A stretch of 64,000 bases of DNA, taken from assembly GCF_014931565.1 (NCBI RefSeq), contig NZ_CP063353.1, forward strand, positions 992,001 through 1,056,000, written 5' to 3'. The notes beneath the pieces were generated by a model, which saw nothing but the letters and a program-made list of their open reading frames with translations, made no database searches and was not told where the DNA came from. Made by a program: the position numbers and the translations under genes. Positions 26,867 to 35,942 of this stretch are shown piece after piece. Every line of letters starts with the position of its first letter. The first letter of the stretch is position 1. Source of the stretch: Clostridium sp. 'deep sea'. Its GTDB lineage: Bacteria > Bacillota > UBA994 > PWPR01.

Positions 26867-28150
26867 CTAAGGCACTAACCGTTGTTGATCTCTAGGAAAT
26901 AAGGTGGCCTGTTTAATATTTTCAATACCTAATAACTGAGCTGTTAAGCGCTCTAAGCCGATAGCAAATCCACCATGAGGTGGCATTCCTAAGTTAAACA
27001 TTGTTAAATAATGTTCTATTTCAGTTGCATTTAGTCCTGCTTTAGTTGCACTTTTTAATAACTGCTCATAGTTATGAATTCTTAAACCCCCAGTGGTTAT
27101 CTCTACCCCATTATAAATTAAGTCGAAGCTTTGGGTTAGTGTATTATTTGCATTATGGGGCATTGTATAAAATGGTCGTGCCTCTGTGGGGTACTCTGTT
27201 AAAAATATGGCATTGCTATTGTATTTTTCTTTAACATAGTTACAGATTAATTTTTCACCTTTGGGGTCTATATCTATGGCCATAATTTCATAATTATATT
27301 CTTTTTTCAGTATTTTTCTTGCTTCACTTAGCGTTAAATTTGGTATTTCACCTAACCTTAGGGGGTAAACACTTAATAACTTTAACTCATATTCTCGTTC
27401 TTTATTTAGTTTGTTTACAATGTAATTTAATAACTCTTGTTCTAAACTCATTAACTGCTTAATACTTGTTATAAAGCCTATTTCAAGGTCTAGGCTAGTA
27501 TATTCATTAATATGTCGTGAGGTATTATGCGACTCTGCTCTAAACACAGGTCCTACTTCAAAAACTCTTTCTAAACCTGAACCTACCATCATTTGTTTAT
27601 AAAACTGAGGGCTTTGTGCTAAACAAGCAGTTTTACCAAAATAGTTCATACTAAAAACAGATGCCCCAGTTTCTGTAGCACCAGCAACAAGCTTAGGCGA
27701 CTTAATACTTGTGAAACCCTTACTTATTAAATACTCGCTAAAGCCAGCTGTAATAGTACTTTGCACCTTAAAAATAGCTGCTATATGCTCATTTCGTAAA
27801 CTGAATGCTCTATAGTTTAAAATTTTAGCTAGATTAGCCTGTATATCAGCACAGTTTACTTCAAATGGTAGCTCACTGCTTGCTAAAGACAAGATATTTA
27901 ACTGCTCTACATGAATTTCAAGGTCATACTTACCTTCTACTACTTGACCCAATACCTCTATTGAGCTCTCTTGTGTTAGACTTTTAGGTAGATTATTGCT
28001 AACTACCAACTGCACAGTTCCACTATAGTCACTTAGCACAATAAACATAAGCTTACTACCTACTTTGCGTATACGCTTTACAAAACCCATAAGCTTTACA
28101 GTTTTACCAATACAACATTCTAAGTTCTTAATTTCTTTTCGTAATAACAA
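26867..28150 (-). CDS. aspS: Archaeal-type (probably non-discriminating) aspartyl-tRNA synthetase
   Basis: The 427-residue class IIb synthetase has an N-terminal OB-fold (about 1-105) and the catalytic core with motif 2 in FEVGPVFRAE and motif 3 in GFAIGLERLTAQLL. The length and motifs (AQSPQFYKQMM, ATETGASVF, INEYTSLDLE) are those of archaeal AspRS rather than the roughly 590-residue bacterial form. Enzymes of this type often also charge tRNA-Asn with Asp for amidation by GatCAB. The start is taken as TTG at 28150, which has GGAGGTG seven bases upstream; an in-frame TTG at 28165 would put that site inside the gene. A T-box precedes it. Confidence 0.85.
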   Translation of the reverse strand: MLLRKEIKNLECCIGKTVKLMGFVKRIRKVGSKLMFIVLSDYSGTVQLVVSNNLPKSLTQESSIEVLGQVVEGKYDLEIHVEQLNILSLASSELPFEVNCADIQANLAKILNYRAFSLRNEHIAAIFKVQSTITAGFSEYLISKGFTSIKSPKLVAGATETGASVFSMNYFGKTACLAQSPQFYKQMMVGSGLERVFEVGPVFRAESHNTSRHINEYTSLDLEIGFITSIKQLMSLEQELLNYIVNKLNKEREYELKLLSVYPLRLGEIPNLTLSEARKILKKEYNYEIMAIDIDPKGEKLICNYVKEKYNSNAIFLTEYPTEARPFYTMPHNANNTLTQSFDLIYNGVEITTGGLRIHNYEQLLKSATKAGLNATEIEHYLTMFNLGMPPHGGFAIGLERLTAQLLGIENIKQATLFPRDQQRLVP

Positions 28151-28165
28151 AAAAGACACCTCCAA

Positions 28166-28537
28166 AATATATTACATCTCCCTCCTAAGGACGAAGAGAT
28201 GCATTTCGCGGTGCCACCCTAGTTTTCGTTAAAATTCCTAAAAAAGATCGCTCTCTTTGTCACTAAAATTTTATCAATTTCCTGCGTATAGTTATACTGC
28301 ATAAAGCTGCTAAAATTTTAGCGCCTAAACAGCAAACATTATCAGCAATTTAACTGATATATTTTAGGTAAGGAATTATTACACGACTCACTAATCTTAT
28401 AACGTAGATTAACCCGATTTGTTTTTAACAAACAGCTCCACAATTGTCCCTTATTGTTTTAGAATACCAGTTTTCAGCATATTCTGGCTCTCTGTTAAAC
28501 AAAACAATAATTTTTTTGTATCATTGCTTTTATAAAT
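28166..28537 (-). ncRNA. T-box leader of aspS
   Basis: On the minus strand the T-box AGGGTGGCACCGCG (28220-28207) is followed by a CATCTC/GAGATG hairpin. Stem I is near the 5' end: TTATTGTTTT (28510-28501) pairs perfectly with AAAACAATAA (28460-28451), with an ACAGAGAG word and a CCAG/CTGG distal hairpin between. Directly after this helix come GG, GAC (28448-28446) and AAT (28445-28443), so the specifier could be Asp (GAC, followed by the usual A) or Asn (AAT). The terminator is followed by only a weak U tract. Confidence 0.85.
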
Positions 28538-28543
28538 ATAATT

Positions 28544-28572
28544 ATTTTAAATTATGATAAAAGCTTTGTCAA
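28544..28572 (-). promoter_or_regulatory. Promoter of the aspS T-box transcript
   Basis: On the minus strand TTGACA (28572-28567) and TAAAAT (28549-28544) are 17 bases apart. The predicted transcription start near 28537 places stem I of the T-box at the 5' end of the RNA. Confidence 0.8.
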
Positions 28573-28700
28573 TAGCTGTTAATAGTTTAGTATTTTTGCT
28601 ATACGTTAATTACTTTTAATCAAACTACTATATATAATTAACTGTCATTAACAACTAGCCTATATAATATATGTTACAATAAAAATTAATTTTACATCAT

Positions 28701-28844
28701 TTAACTTTCTTTCTCTTCTTCCGCGATGACCTCATCAACAATTTCCTCTAACATTTCTTGCACTTCTTCTACATCAGAAATTAACACAACTCCACTAACA
28801 GGCTGACCACTTATTGCTTTTTTAATTTTATCAAAAATTTTCAT
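28701..28844 (-). CDS. Small acidic protein, last gene of the GlmL operon
   Basis: A 47-codon frame starts at ATG 28844 with GGGGGA four bases upstream, nine bases after the stop of the 332-residue gene. The product has a short basic N-terminus (MKIFDKIKKAISGQPVSG), a hydrophobic VVLIS stretch, and a strongly acidic helical tail (EEVQEMLEEIVDEVIAEEEK). No signal peptide. I do not recognise it; the acidic helix suggests a protein-binding partner or small regulatory subunit of the same operon. Confidence 0.65.
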   Translation of the reverse strand: MKIFDKIKKAISGQPVSGVVLISDVEEVQEMLEEIVDEVIAEEEKES

Positions 28845-28853
28845 AGTATCCCC

Positions 28854-29852
28854 CTATTGTAAACTAAATGTAGGTGAGTTTTGCTTCTTCTTTTTGTCTT
28901 TAACTGGTACATACTGAGGTAAATTTCCAGATTTTAACCAATTCTCTACTACACAATAGCTAAAAACTAAGTAAACCATTTGGTTAAAGCTAAATTCACT
29001 AATTTCAACTTGGCTATCTTTACGATTTTTATAAAGTTTGTTTGAAATGCTGGCTAGTTTAGGATAAATACTGTAAAATAGCTCTGCAAATTTCTTTAAT
29101 TCAGACTTAATTTTATTCACATGATATTTATTAACCTCAGGTAATGAAACATGGGTTGTAGTCATTCCTGCATTACCTTTTTTATTTTTATACATTTTTA
29201 GTTTAGCTAATAAAACTAAACCATTGCCAATAGGAATAAATTCATAGTTATCATCTAAAGAGCGCATGCTTTTAACTACGTTTATATTATTTAGTATATC
29301 ATAAACAATATCTGGATGACATAGTAACTCACTCTGCCAATACACAACCGAGCTATTGCCAAATAACGGGTATATTTCATTATAAAATATATGGTTTAGG
29401 TCCATATCTGGCAATAATATAGCTACGCTATTATTAGCCTCATTGCCTAGCTTTAGGTTCATATTAAACCACATAATTCCTAATACCAACTGAGTTATTG
29501 TTGCATGACCTATGTGTTGCCAATCAGCTTCAAGCTTTTTAGCCATACTGGCTACTATTTTGCTGCCTGAAAAATCTATATCTTTTAACTCTTGTTTTAT
29601 ATTAAGCTCAATTTCCTTACTTAAATTACAGCTTAACATAGCAATTTTTGAATAATAGCCGTTATTCTTTTTTACAACTATATTATGCTTAATAAGCTTT
29701 TGTAAAATCTCATTATCTACTGGTTGACCAGACTGTAAATTACACAACTCTATTGCTACCTGGTGGTCAATTACACTAGGCAAAAAGCCATTAAACTGGG
29801 TAATAGCTCTTTGAGCGTTAAGACTTCTATAAAATAATCTCATATTCTGCAT
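28854..29852 (-). CDS. Unknown protein in the GlmL operon (332 residues)
   Basis: No family is recognised. The protein is cytoplasmic, with no signal or clear membrane span. It has mixed helical content, a possible small N-terminal helical domain (about 1-90), a central region with AILLPDMDLNHIFYNEIYPLFG, and a Lys-rich C-terminal tail (KDKKKKQNS). Start ATG 29852 overlaps the upstream stop by one base, with GGAGG eight bases before, so it is translationally coupled to the 433-residue gene. The tight coupling argues that it works with the GlmL-like ATPase. Confidence 0.75.
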   Translation of the reverse strand: MQNMRLFYRSLNAQRAITQFNGFLPSVIDHQVAIELCNLQSGQPVDNEILQKLIKHNIVVKKNNGYYSKIAMLSCNLSKEIELNIKQELKDIDFSGSKIVASMAKKLEADWQHIGHATITQLVLGIMWFNMNLKLGNEANNSVAILLPDMDLNHIFYNEIYPLFGNSSVVYWQSELLCHPDIVYDILNNINVVKSMRSLDDNYEFIPIGNGLVLLAKLKMYKNKKGNAGMTTTHVSLPEVNKYHVNKIKSELKKFAELFYSIYPKLASISNKLYKNRKDSQVEISEFSFNQMVYLVFSYCVVENWLKSGNLPQYVPVKDKKKKQNSPTFSLQ

Positions 29853-31153
29853 TAGCTTAACCTCCCAACTGTTTGTAAATTGGTTAGTGGAACTACATAA
29901 ATTTCTCCATTCACCTCAACCTCAGCAACTAATACCTTTATTAAAGAAGGCAGTAATACAGGTTTAGCTAAGATAGACTTAACTACACCCTTTTTACCGT
30001 GTAGTTTACCTGTTCTTTTAATCTCTACAAAGCTACCTTCTGTAACAGGACCCTCAAACTCATCTACATTATAGCTAAATTCTTTTTTTATTGGTAGAAT
30101 TAATTCAGGTCTTAAAGCACCTGCTCTTATATGAGTAGTACCAATCATTGATACCCATTCATTATTATAGTTACTAATAAAATCTACTATGTCTTTTTCG
30201 ATAGACTGATTAACAAATCCATTTACTAATAACAATGCTGTGGTAATGTTTTCTCCCCCAGTTATTCCAGGAACAAAGTCTATTCCAGCATATTTTTTCA
30301 CCTGTAAAAATGGCATATATGATGTAATAACTGCCTGTACTCCAATTGAGTTAGCTTGTTGTAAAGCCTGCAATTCTATACCATCTGGAGCAAAAATAAT
30401 TTTGTCTGTATCAGTAGCTAAAATGTGTTGGGACTTTAATACTCCTTTTACAACTCTTAAATGACCTTGCCTTTCGCCACCTAAACCATATACTCCCTGT
30501 AACTGATAAACCTCTCCTGCAACCTTAATAGAATCTCTTCCTAGAATATTAGTTATTTTTCCGGGTATATAGGCCCTAAGTTGGCTATTAATTTTGTAAG
30601 CAGAAATAACAATTTTATTATTATCAGTTGACATAACTTGTCCGTAAACATTACATATTACAGTTTTTTTAAGAGAAATCTGGGCTAAAAGTTGATTAGG
30701 GCTTACCTTTTTGCCAGGCCTTACTATAATTTTTCGCTGAAGTATATCTTTTTTTACATCAGGAAAAAGCTCATTTAAATCGAACACAACATCGTCTTTA
30801 ATATTATTATCTAGCGGAATATAATCTCTTATATACATTTGACCCATATGCCTTGAAATAATGCCAACTACTCCCTTTTTAGGAGATTTACAAACAAAGG
30901 GTTGATAAAATACATTATTAATAGCTAAAACTTGACCTTCTTCAACATGGTCACCTACTTTAACAACAGTAATTTGCTCTAGCTTTTCTTTAGGCAATGA
31001 CAAAATCTTAGCCACAGGTACTTTTACTACATTACCGGGAACATAGTCTAATACAGCAATAATATCATTATTACAAACCTCTTGACCAAGTTTAACAGTA
31101 ATTTTACCAGGATAAGGTAATGATCTTTCTTTATGCAATAACACTTTTTTCAT
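29852..31153 (-). CDS. Unknown barrel-sandwich protein in the GlmL operon (433 residues)
   Basis: Function unknown. The first half contains repeated short hairpins with lipoyl/biotinyl-like turns (LPYPGKITVKLGQEVCNNDIIAV, KVGDHVEEGQVLAI, VRPGKKVSPNQLLAQI), suggesting two or three barrel-sandwich modules; no MKM-type attachment Lys is seen. The middle has GLGGERQGHLRVV and ITGGENITTALLLVNGF. The C-terminal RTGKLHGKKGVVKSIL resembles a KOW-like turn. The gene is coupled to the GlmL gene by a one-base overlap (ribosome-binding site TAGGAGGGG). A reactivase partner or scaffold is a guess. Confidence 0.72.
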   Translation of the reverse strand: MKKVLLHKERSLPYPGKITVKLGQEVCNNDIIAVLDYVPGNVVKVPVAKILSLPKEKLEQITVVKVGDHVEEGQVLAINNVFYQPFVCKSPKKGVVGIISRHMGQMYIRDYIPLDNNIKDDVVFDLNELFPDVKKDILQRKIIVRPGKKVSPNQLLAQISLKKTVICNVYGQVMSTDNNKIVISAYKINSQLRAYIPGKITNILGRDSIKVAGEVYQLQGVYGLGGERQGHLRVVKGVLKSQHILATDTDKIIFAPDGIELQALQQANSIGVQAVITSYMPFLQVKKYAGIDFVPGITGGENITTALLLVNGFVNQSIEKDIVDFISNYNNEWVSMIGTTHIRAGALRPELILPIKKEFSYNVDEFEGPVTEGSFVEIKRTGKLHGKKGVVKSILAKPVLLPSLIKVLVAEVEVNGEIYVVPLTNLQTVGRLS

Positions 31154-32952
31154 TAATTACCCCTCCTAACCAATTCTATTTCTTGCTGAGTAAATGAACC
31201 ACTATCTATTAACCACTTGCTAATATCACTAATGGTTACTTCATGGTTTACAACTGCTTTTCGCATATCAACAATAAAGCCAGCTTTTCCTCCAGCAACA
31301 TTTATTGATTTACTCTTACCTGTTCCTTCACCTATATCTATAGACTTAGCTGGCACTAAATTAAGCTTAGCTAGTTCATTTTCACCTAATTCATAAAATT
31401 TAAGCTCACCAGCATTTATAGTGTCCTTTACTTTTTTTGAACCTATAGTTCCACTAATCTGTAATGCCATTTCATGTTTTTCGCTTTCACCATAACCAGT
31501 AACAACTGTGCCTAAAGGAATAAAGCAGTCTTTAATTAAAACGTTTAAAGCAATATCTGGGTAGTGTTGCGATAACACCCCTAAATGAGGCATCATAAAT
31601 ATACTATCTACTGCAAGATTAGTTACACCTTTTAACTCACTTGAATCCATTATCATTAAGGCAGCTTGAACTCTACGAGGGGCATGAGATAACACTCCAC
31701 CACTACCTATTACTAAACCAACACTATTCATGTTAAGTAGGCTTTTATCTTCTTTGGTACTTGCTATGCGAGCCTCTTGAGATTTAAAGAAATTATCCAT
31801 TACTGACTGTTCTTCTGGCAAAGCAGTTATTAGCTGCTCATGGTGATTAATAGATATTCTCAATGCCTCACGTGCCACAGCCTGTTCTACCATTAATTCT
31901 TTTAATGATACTGGTAGCGTTGTAGGGTATAACATTTTTGTAGCTATCATATCGCTAAGCTCTTCATCGCTAATTACAAATGGTAACCACCGCTTTACAT
32001 TACTTATTCCAGCATTCTCTAACACATTGCCAATACTATAAGACATACCCATATTGGCACTTACAGTACGGTAGAACTCATTGTTTAACACAGAGAAAAC
32101 ATCTGTTGTTGCTCCACCTATATCCATACCTAAAATATTTAAATTTTGACGCTCTGCTAAAATAGTCATTATGGCACCCACTGCTTTAGGCGTTGGTAAA
32201 ATTTTAGCCGACGTTGCAGCACTTAATTTACTGTATCCGGGTGCTTGTTGCATTACATGACTTAAAAACAACTCATGTATTTCATCTCTGGCTGGGGCTA
32301 AATTTTCTGTACTTAGGGTTGGCCTTAAATTAGGAACAATATGCAAGTCAAAATCATCTGCTAATGTATCTTTTACTAAATCGGTAGCATCTTTATTACC
32401 AGCAAAAATTACTGGCAGCTTTATATCTTTACCAAAACGAGGTTTAGGATTAGAGGCATTGATTATGTCTGCAAACTCTAGGGCAAACTCAACACTTCCT
32501 CCATCTATTCCACCTGTTAGTAATATCATATCTGGTCTACTATTACGAACAGATTCGATAATTTCATAAATAGGTCTTTCATCATCGGCTGAAATTACAT
32601 CTAATAAAATAGCTCCAGCACCAAGGGCAGCTCTACTTGCGCTAGCACCAGTAACCTTACTGTATAAGCCAATAACTAGCACCTGTAATCCTCCCCCTGC
32701 ACTGCTTGAGGTATAATACTCTATTCCTTCTGCTGTTACTTTAGGGTCACTATTGGATTTAATATCTCTATCTATAATTTTTCCTAATTTTGCAATAGCG
32801 CTTTTCACGCCAATGGTAACATCTTCAAAAGGCTCTTCAACTGTTGTTGGTGACTCAGCTCTACTTACTAAGCGGTATCCATCACCTTTTTTTTCTATTA
32901 AAATAGCTTTAGTAGTTGTACTGCCAACATCAGTGATTAAAAATGACGACAT
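31153..32952 (-). CDS. glmL: GlmL/MutL-family ATPase
   Basis: The 599-residue protein is of the GlmL (MutL) family of actin/HSP70-fold ATPases that accompany B12-dependent mutases such as glutamate mutase and ornithine aminomutase. The phosphate-binding loops are FLITDVGSTTTKAIL at the N-terminus and ILGMDIGGATTDVFSV in the middle; VIGSGGVLSHA is the adenosine motif. The start ATG at 32952 follows GAGGTG; a longer frame with a hydrophobic N-terminus has no such site. No mutase subunit is present in the window, so the client enzyme is unknown. It heads a coupled operon after the histidine genes, from which a strong terminator separates it. Confidence 0.82.
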   Translation of the reverse strand: MSSFLITDVGSTTTKAILIEKKGDGYRLVSRAESPTTVEEPFEDVTIGVKSAIAKLGKIIDRDIKSNSDPKVTAEGIEYYTSSSAGGGLQVLVIGLYSKVTGASASRAALGAGAILLDVISADDERPIYEIIESVRNSRPDMILLTGGIDGGSVEFALEFADIINASNPKPRFGKDIKLPVIFAGNKDATDLVKDTLADDFDLHIVPNLRPTLSTENLAPARDEIHELFLSHVMQQAPGYSKLSAATSAKILPTPKAVGAIMTILAERQNLNILGMDIGGATTDVFSVLNNEFYRTVSANMGMSYSIGNVLENAGISNVKRWLPFVISDEELSDMIATKMLYPTTLPVSLKELMVEQAVAREALRISINHHEQLITALPEEQSVMDNFFKSQEARIASTKEDKSLLNMNSVGLVIGSGGVLSHAPRRVQAALMIMDSSELKGVTNLAVDSIFMMPHLGVLSQHYPDIALNVLIKDCFIPLGTVVTGYGESEKHEMALQISGTIGSKKVKDTINAGELKFYELGENELAKLNLVPAKSIDIGEGTGKSKSINVAGGKAGFIVDMRKAVVNHEVTISDISKWLIDSGSFTQQEIELVRRGN

Positions 32953-33079
32953 AATAAACACCTCAGTTTTTTTATTTAGTATTACTATTTTACAACAAAA
33001 TAAAATTAAAATCATTATATTATTTAGGCTAGCCAATTGTTATTAATTTATTAGTAGAAATATTAAATACATTTTTTAA

Positions 33080-33131
33080 TAGTTAAAAAAATCTACAATC
33101 ACCATAATAGCTAATTGGCAATTGTAGATTT
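33080..33131 (-). terminator. Terminator after the ftcD-hutI-fchA operon
   Basis: AAATCTACAAT and ATTGTAGATTT form an 11-bp stem around a 21-base loop; on the minus strand T7 follows. It lies about 20 bases beyond the fchA stop and shows that the GlmL operon needs its own promoter. Confidence 0.85.
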
Positions 33132-33152
33132 ATATTTTTTATTGTTAAATCT

Positions 33153-33785
33153 CTATAAAGACTCATCCATGGCCTTATAAATTTGTTGGCTTAACTCACT
33201 TACTTCAGTTTTTAAGTTAGTTAAATCGTTCTCCATTTTAGCAACAAACTCTTCATCTTTTAATGAACCTAAGTTAATTTTTACATTATAAACAGCACCT
33301 CTAAATGCTGCTTCTGCCATTCCTGCACCAACACCAGCATCGCTTAGGGCATTTTTATTGCCTTTTAAGGCAGCTTCTTTACATAACTTTAGGACGTCAA
33401 CACTTATTTTAGCCATTTCAAAGGGTGTAGCAGTTGCTTTTTTAGTGCCCTCTTGAATCGCCTTTCGGCGGACTGATTTTTCCTCTTGTGTTGCTTTGGG
33501 CATTTTAAATGCAGCCATAACTTCATTAAAGGCCTCGGTATCTTCATCAATAAGTTGTAAATAACGGTCTTTTAATAAGTTTGCTTTTTCTCTTAAAACC
33601 TTCATATCTAGCTCTACTTCGGCATACTTCTTTTTGCCTACTGTTAAATTGCCTACCATTGATGCTAATGCTGCACCTAAAGCACCAGCCACTGCAGAGG
33701 CACTTCCACCACCCGGAGCTGGAGATGATGAGGCTAACTCCTCACAAAAACCTTTTACTGTTAAGTTTACTAATTTAGTTGTCAT
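33153..33785 (-). CDS. fchA: Formimidoyltetrahydrofolate cyclodeaminase
   Basis: The 210-residue protein converts 5-formimino-THF to methenyl-THF and ammonia, the last step that salvages the one-carbon unit of histidine. The conserved N-terminal ELASSSPAPGGGSASAVAGALGAAL-type segment, LIDEDTEAF and the helical all-alpha composition match the FTCD cyclodeaminase domain, here a separate protein as in clostridia. The ATG at 33785 (TTKLVNLTV) is preferred over one eight codons upstream, because the AAGGAAGAG site lies before it. It overlaps the end of hutI by 11 bases. Cytoplasmic. Confidence 0.9.
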   Translation of the reverse strand: MTTKLVNLTVKGFCEELASSSPAPGGGSASAVAGALGAALASMVGNLTVGKKKYAEVELDMKVLREKANLLKDRYLQLIDEDTEAFNEVMAAFKMPKATQEEKSVRRKAIQEGTKKATATPFEMAKISVDVLKLCKEAALKGNKNALSDAGVGAGMAEAAFRGAVYNVKINLGSLKDEEFVAKMENDLTNLKTEVSELSQQIYKAMDESL

Positions 33786-35037
33786 AAATAACTCTTCCTT
33801 CCTCTGCAACTTTCACACCTTTTTTATAAACCTGTTTGGCATGATTTTTTCCAAATCTATAGGCTAAATAATCTAAATTATCGGTATCCCATATAATAAA
33901 ATCTGCCTGTTTACCCTTCTCTAAGCTACCCAATTTATCCGCCATATTTATGGCATAAGCAGAGTTTAAAGTACAAGCGTTTAAAATTTCTGCCGGGGTC
34001 ATTCGTAAGTATAAGTATGCTAAGTTAAAAACAAACTGCATATTATCACTAGGACAGCTACCAGGATTAAAATCTGTAGCAACTGCTACGGGAACCCCCT
34101 GTGTTATCATTTTACGAGCAGGAGCATAGTCTTTACGTAAATAAAATGATGTACCTGGCAAAATAACTGCAATTGTTTTACTTTTTGCCATATCTTCTAT
34201 GCCTTTATCCGAAATAGCCATTAAGTGATCAGCCGAGGTTACTTGTAGCTTAGCAGCTAACTCTGCCCCACCAATAGATACAATTTCATCTGCATGCATT
34301 TTTAATTTAAAACCATGCTTTTTAGCGGCTACTAATATTTTTTCACTTTCAGGCACTTCAAATACACCTTTTTCACAGAACACATCACAAAACTGCGCTA
34401 AACCACTTTTAGCAACAGCTGGAATCATATCATTAATAATGTGTTCAATATATGCCTCTCTGTTTGCTTTATACTCTGGTGGCACAGAGTGAGCACCCAT
34501 AAAAGTATGCGCTAAGTCCATAGGATGAATCCGAGCTAATTCGTGCGCTACCTCTAGTTGTTTTAACTCTTCATTAAGAGCTAAACCATAGCCGCTCTTA
34601 CTATCAACTGCTGTAACACCTAAAGATAACATATGGTTAAGGTCTTTTGTTGCCTTGTTAACTAACTGATCTTTGCTTGCTTTACGAGTAGCTTGTACGG
34701 TACTATTTATGCCACCACCAGCTTTGTGGATCTCCATATAGGAGGCACCTTTAAGCTTTAACTCTATTTCGTGCTCGCGTGAACCACCGTGCACTAAATG
34801 AGTATGAGGATCAACAAAACCTGGTGTTAATAAACAGCCTTTGGCATCTATTACTTCTGTAACAGCCGGCAAATTATTTATATCTACATCAATGTCTTCA
34901 ATATAACCATCTTTTATTAATAGGGCAGTATTATTAATAGTCATTACACTGCCTTGCTGTTCACCAGCTAGTGGTACACCTATATCAATAGCAGTAACTA
35001 AATTGGCATTTATTATTGCCTTATATACAAAAGCCAT
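33775..35037 (-). CDS. hutI: Imidazolonepropionase
   Basis: HutI hydrolyses 4-imidazolone-5-propionate to N-formimino-glutamate. The 420-residue metal enzyme has HTH in VDPHTHLVHGGSREHE, the substrate-binding KSGYGL, HADE and the Asp in ATDFNPGS, all typical of HutI. It lies two bases after ftcD and overlaps fchA. It is clearly distinct from the two HutI-related amidohydrolases at 2972-5268, which lack the VHGGSREHE box. Confidence 0.93.
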   Translation of the reverse strand: MAFVYKAIINANLVTAIDIGVPLAGEQQGSVMTINNTALLIKDGYIEDIDVDINNLPAVTEVIDAKGCLLTPGFVDPHTHLVHGGSREHEIELKLKGASYMEIHKAGGGINSTVQATRKASKDQLVNKATKDLNHMLSLGVTAVDSKSGYGLALNEELKQLEVAHELARIHPMDLAHTFMGAHSVPPEYKANREAYIEHIINDMIPAVAKSGLAQFCDVFCEKGVFEVPESEKILVAAKKHGFKLKMHADEIVSIGGAELAAKLQVTSADHLMAISDKGIEDMAKSKTIAVILPGTSFYLRKDYAPARKMITQGVPVAVATDFNPGSCPSDNMQFVFNLAYLYLRMTPAEILNACTLNSAYAINMADKLGSLEKGKQADFIIWDTDNLDYLAYRFGKNHAKQVYKKGVKVAEEGRVIYDN

Positions 35038-35039
35038 AA

Positions 35040-35942
35040 TTAACCCTGTAATCTACGCTCTAAAATTTGATTTTTCTTAGAGAAACCCTCTAGTTGTAGA
35101 TAATATCCAGCACAATCAATTAAAGCGTCCATTGGCACTAAACCAACAATTTCACTGCCAACAACATTAACACCATAACGCTTAGCTTCCATTTTAATCA
35201 TTTCAAAAGAACGATATAGGGCAGTTTTTTTGTAGTTAGTCATGTTCATACTAACCTGAGCAATGTTACGGTCTTCAAGCATTACTCCCATGCCTTTAAC
35301 ATTTTTTAAACCACCATTGCTTTCACGTACTTTTTTGGCTATTTTATTAGCAATTTCAACATCACTAGTATCGAGGTTAACATTAAAAGCAACCAAAGCT
35401 GGACGAGCACCAACTACAGTAGCACCAGCTGTAGGATGTAATTTAGACTCACCAAAATCAGGAGCCCACTCAGGATCATTAATTTTATTTTTAAATCCTT
35501 CGTATTCGCCTTTACGTACTACAGATAAATTTTTTCTTTTATCAGTTTTTGCTGCTCTTTCATATAAATAGATAGGTATGTTTAGCTCTTTAGCAATACG
35601 CTCACCAACCTCATTGGCGATTTCAATGCAGTCTTTTAATTTTACACCCGAGATAGGAATAAATGGAACAACATCTGTGGCACCCATACGTGGATGTCCA
35701 CCCTCGTGTACATTCATATCAATAAGTTCAGCTGCCTTAGCAGTAAGCTTAAAAGCAGCCTCAGCACAGGCCTCAGGAGTACCAATATAGGTTACAACTG
35801 TACGGTTATGGTCGGCATCAGAAGAATAATCTAATAAGATTGCACCAGCAGTTTCTCTTACTTGATCTACAACTTGTTCTATAATTTCGGGTCGACGTCC
35901 CTCACTAAAATTCGGTACGCACTCTACAATTTTTGCTGACAT
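35040..35942 (-). CDS. ftcD: Glutamate formiminotransferase
   Basis: The 300-residue enzyme moves the formimino group from formimino-glutamate to tetrahydrofolate, releasing glutamate. Motifs include ECVPNFSEGR at the N-terminus, DADHNRTVVTYIG and HEGGHPRMGATDVVPFIP, which hold the catalytic His and folate-binding residues. Only the transferase domain is present; the deaminase is encoded by fchA. ATG follows AAGGAGAAC. It is first in the ftcD-hutI-fchA unit, 435 bases downstream of hutU. Confidence 0.93.
   Translation of the reverse strand: MSAKIVECVPNFSEGRRPEIIEQVVDQVRETAGAILLDYSSDADHNRTVVTYIGTPEACAEAAFKLTAKAAELIDMNVHEGGHPRMGATDVVPFIPISGVKLKDCIEIANEVGERIAKELNIPIYLYERAAKTDKRKNLSVVRKGEYEGFKNKINDPEWAPDFGESKLHPTAGATVVGARPALVAFNVNLDTSDVEIANKIAKKVRESNGGLKNVKGMGVMLEDRNIAQVSMNMTNYKKTALYRSFEMIKMEAKRYGVNVVGSEIVGLVPMDALIDCAGYYLQLEGFSKKNQILERRLQG

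Noticed and set aside
32953-33036. An N-terminal extension of the GlmL-like ATPase with a hydrophobic stretch
   Set aside because: The GAGGTG site directly precedes ATG 32952, and the nucleotide-binding strand begins there as in the family.
35263-35571. A 102-codon frame antisense to ftcD
   Set aside because: It lies inside a confidently identified gene, has no initiation site and no recognisable motif.
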